DNA of 25,249 bases from Hofstenia miamia (Eukaryota; Xenacoelomorpha; Acoela): NCBI GenBank assembly GCA_004352715.1, contig SCFE01000058.1, positions 176,737 to 201,985 on the forward strand, given 5' to 3'. Positions 17,930 to 25,249 of this stretch are shown here, one piece after another (within the stretch, counting starts at the first letter, position 1; every line of letters starts with the position of its first letter). Made by a program: the position numbers and the translations under genes. The notes below the pieces were generated by a model. The model made no database searches. It was not told the origin of the DNA and saw only the letters and a list, made by a program, of their open reading frames with translations.

Positions 17930-17945
17930 AATTATAAACCTCCAT
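17919..17945 (-). promoter_or_regulatory. Possible upstream ORF overlapping the CTTNBP2-like start
   Basis: An ATG 16 nt before the chosen start opens an eight-codon frame (MEVYNYGI) that stops at TGA inside the main coding sequence, in another frame. If it is in the mRNA it could lower translation of the main frame. Confidence 0.35.
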
Positions 17946-19599
17946 TTCTTAACTAAAAACACAAAGTATGACAGTATGTAAAATATCAGTATTACGTAGA
18001 AGCAATCTTAATACAGGTTATCGCTTAATGGCTTTACAAAACTACAAGAGAATAATCTCGATTTGATGCCTATTATGCTTGGTGCGGGATGTTAAGCAAA
18101 TCATAGAAAAAGGCCGGGAGCGCGCATATTTGCTTTATGCCAATATATATGCATTAGGTAATGAAGTTCTTTCTAAAAATCAAAATATAGTAAATTTTCC
18201 AAATAATGTCATATATAATGTAATTTATTACATTGTAAGATTTCAAATTATCTGCAGAAAACAGTAAGATCAAATTCAGAAAAAGTGAGACCAAATTCAG
18301 AATCTTCGAGTTTTCATAATCCAAATAAAATCGAAGGAACAGTAAGGTCTAACTTCCACATTATTGTCAATCTATGACGTATAAAACGACACCGCAAAGT
18401 GACTATGTCACTAAGAAAATTCTCCAGCTTTTCAACTGCATTAAGAAGCAACCATAAAAAATTCGCGTATATAGAAAAAACGATTGACCATGATATACAT
18501 GAAGTCCATCATATTATGTTTCAAAAAATAAATCAGAAGTCAGTTTTTTTTCCTGAGAAGGCTGAATTTTTTCAAAGAAATTATTACTTTAATTTTTTGC
18601 ACTGACTGCTAAATTCAGACAATAGTCTGCGGATCATGTTATACGATTGAGTTTGACATTTGTGAATTATTATCAGCCAAGATAAATGGAATGTAATGAG
18701 TTGATTTATTAGGGATCCTCATGATAAATTCGATATATTCTTGGACAATATCATCTGCATTTAACAGAGGCGGAATCATATAAATTTTCAGGGTTGATAA
18801 TATTAAAAGCTCAAATTCGCATACTTTTTGCTGTAATTATTTTCAACAGAATAATATGCTAGGCTATTCATGACCAACTCGCGCTATCCATACTGTTTTG
18901 TGACATTGAAACGATAGATTCCAACAAGTCCTTTATGAAATTCAGTTGCACATTTTGTGTGCTTGTTAGAAGCATAACTGCATAAATTCTCATATCAGGT
19001 GAACTCATCACTAAACGTGCCTGAGACTCAGGTCAATGTTGATTGGTCATGTTAATAGATTGAACCCTGGCATACTAATCAAACAGTAATTTCCAAAATA
19101 TCTCTGAGCAAAATCATTATTCAGCTATGTGTACAATTAAAAGTGTAGAAACAGGAATGGTTCGCAATATTGATAGAATGACTAACTCTGGGAAAGAAAA
19201 ACTGTCGATAATCGGCGAAAACCGATATCTAAATTATTAGAAAGGAAACTTAGTTTCCTTAACATTCGGAAATTTTAAACAATGATGAACAAAACAGATT
19301 CGATTTGCGGTCATATTCATGAAGGCTACTGATCATATTTTCATATTTCTATATAGTGTAAAGGATTTTGAGTAAATATCCAGTAAAAATATATGCAAAT
19401 CGGTTCTAAGTATAATTTAATAAAATTAATGTTCATTATTAATGAATTTTCTAAAAACAAAGAAAGAATTAGTTTCCAATGTCAACCAATATCATGCAAT
19501 ATACATTGACATTAGTCTACGTACATTCCATTCCAAAAATAACATCGGATTCTATACCATCGTAACCATGTAAAAACATTCAGACGTAAGAAATACATT
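17930..19599. other. Intergenic region between the CTTNBP2-like gene and GULO
   Basis: About 1.7 kb, AT-rich. It should contain the CTTNBP2-like promoter and 5' UTR and the GULO 3' end. Two small neighbouring hairpins lie at 19206-19229 and 19242-19260. Short open frames at 18079-18267 and 18399-18605 show no recognisable domain or splice context. Confidence 0.6.
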
Positions 19600-19605
19600 T
19601 TTATT
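19600..19605 (-). promoter_or_regulatory. Polyadenylation signal overlapping the GULO stop codon
   Basis: AATAAA on the minus strand; its TAA (19603-19601) is the stop codon of GULO. If used, the 3' UTR would be only about 10-30 nt. Confidence 0.55.
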
Positions 19606-20935
19606 CAATTCCAAAAATATTGGCGAGATTTCGATTAACAAAAAGATTGAGTGGATCTAACTGAGAACGCAAATTTGCGAAGTCAACAAATTTTGGATAT
19701 AATTTTTGAAGATCACATTTACCAAGTTTATATGTTTTGGCCCAATGAGGACGACCATTACATTTACAAGCTAAAGCCTCATATTCATTCCAAAAGGCAG
19801 AGTGCTTGACATCAAAGCCAAAAGGACGATACGATATTATGTTAACATAACAAGTATCTTGCTTATAACAAGGTGATAACCAAATATCATCTGAAGGGGC
19901 AAACCTTACTTCTATTGGAGCATGAACTTGGTCTGGACAAGACTCAAGTATATACTTCCGCAAATTTCTTAGAAATAATCGCGCTTTATCTAATGGGATA
20001 GCCCAATCAGTGACATATTGTTTTAACAATATTGGTCTAGTTAAAATATCTTTGCTTTGAGCAGTTATCGATTGTCTCTTGCCAAAAAAACCCCAAAATA
20101 ATATTTTCTCAAAAAATGAGACATAACCAAAAAGAGCTGCAATCCCATAAAGGAACTCTACAAGAAAATTTCCAACAAGATATTCATAAATCCAAGAAAA
20201 TTTTCCAGATGTTAACGTGGCAGTTTTAGCACACTCATTGTACGTCCACACAGCTACGTAATCCGTATAAGGATACCATTGGAATAGAAAGTGTTTATTA
20301 GAATAAAGATAATGATCAAGTTGCTCCAAAACTTCATTGAAAGGTAATGGGAATATATCATGTTTAAGTAAAAATTGCCGCTTGCATTTAACAGTTATTT
20401 CTGTAATGATTCCTAAAGCTCCTAAATGACATTGCATTGCTTTGTACATGTCTGGATGGTTTTCAGAATTACAGGCCAATCGTTTACCCTCCGCTGTTAT
20501 AAAATGAAATGAGACAACAAAATTTGATAGTGCAGGTATAGAAATACCTGTACCATGAGACGAAACTGCGGTAACACCAGCAAGGGTATTGTCAACAATG
20601 GTAGGCATTTGCTCTAATGTATAACCAAAAGGAGCTAAGCTCTGCAGAATATCAGATAAGGTCGCTCCTGCTTGAAATGTTGCATATGCATATTCAGTAT
20701 CCTCAAGCTTTGAAAAATCGGTAAGACGAGACAACTTTTTCATATTAATCAGAAATCCATTAGTCATAGTTAAATCAGAGGGCGAATGACCATAACCAAC
20801 AACTTTCAATTTTAGACCTTTTTCCCTAGCTTCATTAATGCAACACAAAATATCATCTTCGGAACTTACTTCTACATATTTAAACGGACTACATGAAAAG
20901 GTTCGAGCCCAATTTCGGTATACAGTGTTTTGCAT
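19601..20935 (-). CDS. GULO: L-gulonolactone oxidase (intronless)
   Basis: 444 residues, close to the 440 of rat GULO and colinear with it. The enzyme oxidises L-gulono-1,4-lactone to ascorbate precursor with O2, the last step of animal vitamin C synthesis, at the ER membrane. The FAD-binding domain carries VVGYGHSPSD with His50, equivalent to the covalent FAD-linking His of the rat enzyme. The substrate domain has DWAIPLDKA, EVRFAPSDDIWLSPC, YVNIISYRPFG and GRPHWAK (His about 397). A hydrophobic stretch (about residues 245-285) matches the membrane-associated region of the rat protein. An in-frame TGA two codons upstream fixes the start Met. No introns or disabling changes are seen. A TTTTAG about 20 nt upstream could be a 5' UTR acceptor. 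Fungal-type arabinono-lactone oxidases are related, but the match to animal GULO is closer throughout. Confidence 0.93.
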   Translation of the reverse strand: MQNTVYRNWARTFSCSPFKYVEVSSEDDILCCINEAREKGLKLKVVGYGHSPSDLTMTNGFLINMKKLSRLTDFSKLEDTEYAYATFQAGATLSDILQSLAPFGYTLEQMPTIVDNTLAGVTAVSSHGTGISIPALSNFVVSFHFITAEGKRLACNSENHPDMYKAMQCHLGALGIITEITVKCKRQFLLKHDIFPLPFNEVLEQLDHYLYSNKHFLFQWYPYTDYVAVWTYNECAKTATLTSGKFSWIYEYLVGNFLVEFLYGIAALFGYVSFFEKILFWGFFGKRQSITAQSKDILTRPILLKQYVTDWAIPLDKARLFLRNLRKYILESCPDQVHAPIEVRFAPSDDIWLSPCYKQDTCYVNIISYRPFGFDVKHSAFWNEYEALACKCNGRPHWAKTYKLGKCDLQKLYPKFVDFANLRSQLDPLNLFVNRNLANIFGIE

Positions 20936-22654
20936 ATCTCAAAACATTACTAAAATGAAATTAAAGCACTGCGAATATAAAGAAATAAGTTATACAAACT
21001 GATGTACTTCAATAATTTAAATAAATTTATAAGCATCCTAAAAAATTTCATGATGAAACAACATTAAAGAATGGCAGTAAGTGTAAATTAAAATTTGGAC
21101 TTAATTTCTGTCATGATTAAAAGCTGAAAGAGACAGCAACCAAAAAATATAAACAAAAAAAATTATATTAAAATGAAAAAAACGATAATATATACTTGTA
21201 ATAATACCTTCCTAAATAACTTATTAGATTTTAATGGATAAAGAATATTGTTCAAAAGTAGAGCAAGGCATTCTTGAGAAGTTCAATACACCACCCTCGG
21301 AGTTCTTGCTTCAAATTTAAGAATTCTTAGCTTTAGCTCAGTTGTGACTATTTACTACAATTCCAAGCTTTTTAAGCTAGAAATATTTATATTACACTAT
21401 TTCTGCATTTCTTAGGTAAATAGTATTGGTTTCAAGTGCTGAATATTTGAGAAACTCAACCTCACAAAACTTGATGAAATAAATTGGAAGAGAAATAATA
21501 AATGTCTAACGAATTAATTTTGCTATAGCAAGTAATCTTAAAAATCAGATTTCTCAAGTTGAGTTCAAGTTAATTGAATTGAGTTTCAGTTCTTACATTT
21601 TGACTCTATTCAAGTTATTTTAATGTAAATTCTGACATTTGAAAGAGCTTTGCCACATTTCACAATAACTCTGAGTTCTTAATTCTAAAAATAGTTTTTG
21701 TAATAATATGGAAATTGTAGTTAAAAAATTTATATTTTAAAAATTTCCAATAGCTAATGACTTCTCATCCAAGGTTTTTTGAATTAGTGAACACATTCCA
21801 GTTTATGTTCTTACTATTCCAAGCTTACAAAAAACTTTGTAGAATGCATAGAATTATTGCAAAATTTATAAAAAACTTTATTTAACTAAGAATTATTTCA
21901 AAAATACATGAATTGGAAGTATAATAGAAATATGCTTTGAACAAAAAATTGAATATTGTCAAATTCATTGAAGCTCAAACAATCTAAAAATAAAAGAATA
22001 TATATACATAAATACTTTTGAAAGCTTGACAAAATGTCAATTTGGGAAGCATATTTTGCAATCAAGCTATAAGTAACAGCCCAATAATACAGAAAGTCAT
22101 GGAAATTAAGATCCATAACTTCAGCAAATCACTAATGTTTGCTCACTGACCTCATCAATCACCATGCCTAACAGCATATATATTATCAAGCACCTTAAAT
22201 GTACTAGAAAATATACTCAATAAGGTCTTCAACCCACAACTTCTCAAACTAAGATTTACCCAAAATGTAATGAATACCATGATTTCTATTATTTCAAGAC
22301 ATTAACAACAAGCAAGAAACATACAAAAAATGTCTAGCAAAGTACTAGAATTTAGACACCAAATGATCTAGTTTGCAAGAGCTTTTCTAGAAAATTTACA
22401 TCAAGCCATCAGAAGATTGTCAATAATATCAATTACAAATATCCTCAGTAATATAGCTTCATGGAAGTTAATCAATTGGTAATGGACAGGCCATTAGACT
22501 TGCCTTTGTGATGCTACTAGTGCTAAAGAACAATATTCTATGACAAAATGTGAACAATATTAGACAGTGAATCTTTCTGAATAATTACTACAACTGAATT
22601 AACTATTGTCAGAAATCCTGCTTGTGCCCTTCTGTCAAAGACATATATATATAT
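20936..22654. other. Intergenic region upstream of GULO
   Basis: AT-rich with no supported gene. It should include the GULO promoter and possibly a 5' UTR intron. A stretch rich in GAGTT and CAAGTT words (about 21460-21620) is the only visible local pattern. It ends in an (AT)n tract at the gap. Confidence 0.6.
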
Positions 22655-22840
22655 NNNNNNNNNNNNNNNNNNNNNNNNNNNNNNNNNNNNNNNNNNNNNN
22701 NNNNNNNNNNNNNNNNNNNNNNNNNNNNNNNNNNNNNNNNNNNNNNNNNNNNNNNNNNNNNNNNNNNNNNNNNNNNNNNNNNNNNNNNNNNNNNNNNNNN
22801 NNNNNNNNNNNNNNNNNNNNNNNNNNNNNNNNNNNNNNNN
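22655..22840. other. Assembly gap of 186 N in a (TA)n microsatellite
   Basis: Both edges are (TA)n (22643-22654 and 22841-22855), so the missing sequence is probably more of the same repeat. Confidence 0.9.
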
Positions 22841-22855
22841 TATATATATATATAT

Positions 22856-23958
22856 GCACACAAGCACAAAATATCAATAGTTTTCAAATATTTGATCAAA
22901 AATTTGGATTAATATTTACATTATATTAAAAGTCAATTTGAAAATATCCTAATAATAAGCTGAATTTGAATGAATTCACTATACCAAAAACTTCAAGCTT
23001 AATAACTTAGCTGTACTTACTCTATATTTCACTAAGAAACACTTATGTCTAAGTACTTGGTGAGCTTTAAAATATTAATCAAATGAACTGTTCAAAAAAT
23101 AAAGATGCATAAAGACATTGTTGTGTGGTAAATATACAATAAAAATCTAGTGTTTACATGCAGTTAGTTTATAAGGATAACCACTTAGGAAAGAGGATTT
23201 GTAAATATATCAAAAGGATGTAATAAATAAATGAGATAATGTTAGGTAGAGAATATATTAAAGATTCATTAGCAATATCAAATAGAGATGCCACACAAAT
23301 ACTGATTTGTCATTAAAAATTTCTTTATGCATGTAACTCAGTTTCTAAGAAAAATGAATTGAAAAATTCAAAACGGATATCCTTCATAACATACAAGATG
23401 TGAAATGTAGGAAATGATGTTCTCAAGCACAAATACTTGCTAAGCATAATCAATTGAAGCTTCTATTGAAATGATATTAATGGCTTTACTGAAGACTCAC
23501 ATAAAAGCTAAAAACATGATTTTAAAATAATTATTTGTCTTCCTGAATTTCATAAAATTATTTTTTTTGATTAATAACAATCACATGTTTAACAAAGCAG
23601 TCTCCTAAGCCAGAAGTTAATAACATAGACACACTTTGTTGAATTTTTCAATGCATATCATCTAATATAAATAATTTATAAAGCAAGTACCATGATATTT
23701 TTAAATTTCATCTGAAAAACGTCACTCAAGCATGTTTGCAACAAATTCCTTCATTGATTTCATTGTGTACTACTAGTTTAAATGTTTAAAAGTTGACTAA
23801 ATAATATAAATTATTAATTAGGTTGCCTAAATGCTAGTAATAAATTAATGCCGTGAATATTTGAATAGTTTACGGCTGTTCTACATTAATATATGTTACT
23901 TTAGTTGGGGATTTCGTTAGAAAAGTAGGTTTCTCTAGTTTAGGGATATTGCAGTAAA
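22856..23958. other. Intergenic region upstream of the UBE2N-like gene
   Basis: AT-rich, without a supported gene. The last 100 bp or so should hold the promoter and 5' UTR of the UBE2N-like gene. No clear TATA box is placed with confidence. Confidence 0.55.
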
Positions 23959-24003
23959 ATGGCTGGATCTGCTGGTGTGCCATTACCTCGCAGAATTGTA
24001 AAG
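23959..24003 (+). CDS. UBE2N: UBE2N (Ubc13)-type ubiquitin-conjugating enzyme, first coding exon
   Basis: 15 codons, MAGSAGVPLPRRIVK, ending at a phase-0 donor AAG|GTATTC. Human UBE2N starts MAGLPRRIIK, so the exon matches the start of helix 1 with five extra residues (SAGVP) after MAG. Ubc13 pairs with a Uev partner to build K63-linked ubiquitin chains in DNA damage tolerance and signalling; the LPRRI.K segment lies near its E3/Uev contact face. The catalytic core lies in later exons outside the window. The ATG context (AAAATGG) is good. The call rests on a short match, but the LPRRI(I/V)K start is characteristic of Ubc13. Confidence 0.72.
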
Positions 24004-24877
24004 GTATTCATTTCATTTAAGTGTTGTTTTATAGATAAAAGCCATATTCAATACTGTTTGAGGTTGAAGAATTCGATCAGTTCGTGGTTCTGAATTTTAT
24101 ATCTTGACATGACATATATGTGTTGTTGTTCCATTATTTATTTTTAGTTTGCTAGAAGTTTATTTATAGGAAGTTTTCCATATTTTTTCAGATAGCTGTT
24201 TGACATATGTAAGATTTTCATCGTTTTTACTCTTAAAAAAAGTGGTTCCTGTTTTGTTATTTTTGTAAAAATGTGTTTTTATCGGAATTAGCATCCCATG
24301 TTTGCTCTAATAAGCTTTACTGAAACCAATTGATTACTTTTAATAAATGTTTTTGCTTATTTGTGGTTCAATTTTTCAGTAATATTGTTTACTTATTTGT
24401 CATATATTAACTTAGCATTTTTGCAATTATGTATTTCTAGTCATGTATATATTCTGTTGGCGTGTAATATTTCTACCTCTTCAGCTTGCTACTCTAGTTT
24501 TAACAACTTACTCTACCTTACTTCTGCTAATGAGGTCATCCCCGTTTGCCTTTTCGTAAAAATGGAGACATTAAATTTTCATGGCATACGATCCTTTTCT
24601 ATCAATCCCTGTTGTTTTAATGTAAACGGGAATTTTTTTAACCACAATTGATTTGATTAATCGGGTAACTAATTTGTATTAATTTTTCTCGTCCATGCTA
24701 ATGAATGCAAAACATTATCGATTTTGACTATCGTGAGACTCCAGAACTTCAGAAATAGGAAATGTATTATGAAAATAATGTAAGGGATAACGTATATTCG
24801 AATGCAACGAAGTCTGCTAAAGGTCTTCAGGAACCAAAGCTCTGTTGTTATTACTCAGATTAATTAGGATTAGTGTG
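24004..24877 (+). other. Start of UBE2N intron 1
   Basis: T-rich intron sequence after the donor. An open frame at 24361-24651 is hydrophobic and shows no recognisable domain, so it is not called. The 5' UTR of the downstream LINE probably begins somewhere in the last 200 bp. Confidence 0.55.
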
Positions 24878-25249
24878 ATGAGTTCGAGGAGCCGCCGTGG
24901 TGGCTCAACCTCGACTGGCGAGGACGATGGATATGTGTGCAGAAAGTGCAATTCTGGCGGTGGAAACTCGAAGAAATGGATACACTGTGAGCATTGCAAT
25001 CATTGGTATCATTCTATCTGCTCATCTATTCCGAATGACGTATTTTTCTCCTTGCATCCATTCCGAACTTGTTATTCGTTTGTGATTTCTGCCTTGAAAT
25101 CACGAAGAAGAAAATTAAAACTGAACTCCAAATTGTGGATACGATGTCATTGAAGCAGACAATTCAAGATTGTGTGAGAGAGAGCATTGTTAAAAACTTA
25201 CCCCCGGAGTTGAATCCTGTTCTCAAAACTGTAGTTGGTCAAGAGCTCT
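24878..25249 (+). pseudogene. LINE ORF1 with PHD finger (frameshifted, 3' partial)
   Basis: From Met 24878 (MSSRSRRGGSTSTGED) comes a PHD-type C4HC3 zinc finger: YVCRKC (Cys 21, 24), WIHCEHC (37, 40), HWYHSIC (His 45, Cys 48). The last pair, VCDFC, appears only after a change of frame near 25055. That second frame then stays open to the window end through a helical stretch (DTMSLKQTIQDCVRES). PHD-bearing ORF1 proteins are known from CR1/L2-type LINEs, and short PHD-plus-helix proteins of this kind are usually retrotransposon ORF1. It sits in the UBE2N intron in the same orientation. A host PHD gene is the less likely alternative. The single-base frame change may be decay or an assembly error. 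Confidence 0.68.

Noticed and set aside
18079-18605. Two small plus-strand frames between the CTTNBP2-like gene and GULO
   Set aside because: No domain, no homology recognised, no clear start or splice context.
22538-22929. Several open frames across the gap at 22655-22840
   Set aside because: Gap plus (TA)n translation (Tyr-Ile repeats) with no real protein signal.
24361-24651. 96-codon hydrophobic frame after UBE2N exon 1
   Set aside because: T-rich intron sequence giving Phe/Leu/Ser-rich translation; no family recognised.

Overview
The window reads as AT-rich nuclear DNA from an animal, almost certainly an invertebrate. The evidence is a split CTTNBP2/CTTNBP2NL-family gene with GT-AG introns, the first coding exon of a UBE2N (Ubc13)-type E2 enzyme, a full-length L-gulonolactone oxidase, and many degraded eukaryotic transposons (CR1-like LINEs, Tc1/mariner, piggyBac, probably hAT). 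There are no prokaryotic operons, ribosome-binding sites or CRISPR arrays. The species cannot be named from sequence alone.

Layout. Positions 1-8229 are a transposon graveyard. It holds the 3' end of a LINE with a (TTATC)n tail (1-619), a DD37E Tc1/mariner element (691-2096), a LINE endonuclease fragment (to about 4357), and a piggyBac-type element bounded by TTAA (4634-8229) that a second LINE appears to have entered. About 1 kb of this stretch (1577-3673) is present twice, with single Ns at 1724 and 2679. This looks like unmerged contigs or haplotypes rather than real duplication. From 9156 to 17929 a five-exon minus-strand gene encodes a 448-residue CTTNBP2/CTTNBP2NL homologue. Its introns hold a probable hAT-type MITE, a 50-bp direct repeat, a minisatellite, a broken Tc1 transposase running into an assembly gap, and a Tc1-like MITE. 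An intact, intronless minus-strand GULO gene (444 residues) lies at 19601-20935. About 3 kb further on, the divergent plus-strand UBE2N-like gene begins at 23959. Only its 15-residue first coding exon is visible, because its first intron holds a LINE ORF1 with a PHD finger that runs off the window end.

The three host genes have unrelated jobs: cortical actin/STRIPAK scaffold, ascorbate synthesis, and K63 ubiquitin conjugation. There is no sign that they form a functional unit. Gaps of N lie at 6406-7405, 13302-14033 and 22655-22840; single Ns lie at 1724, 2679 and 12365. I did not find a convincing undescribed biological system. The most useful observations are the single-exon GULO with its polyadenylation signal overlapping the stop codon, the piggyBac/LINE nesting, the 43-nt intron, and the apparent false duplication.
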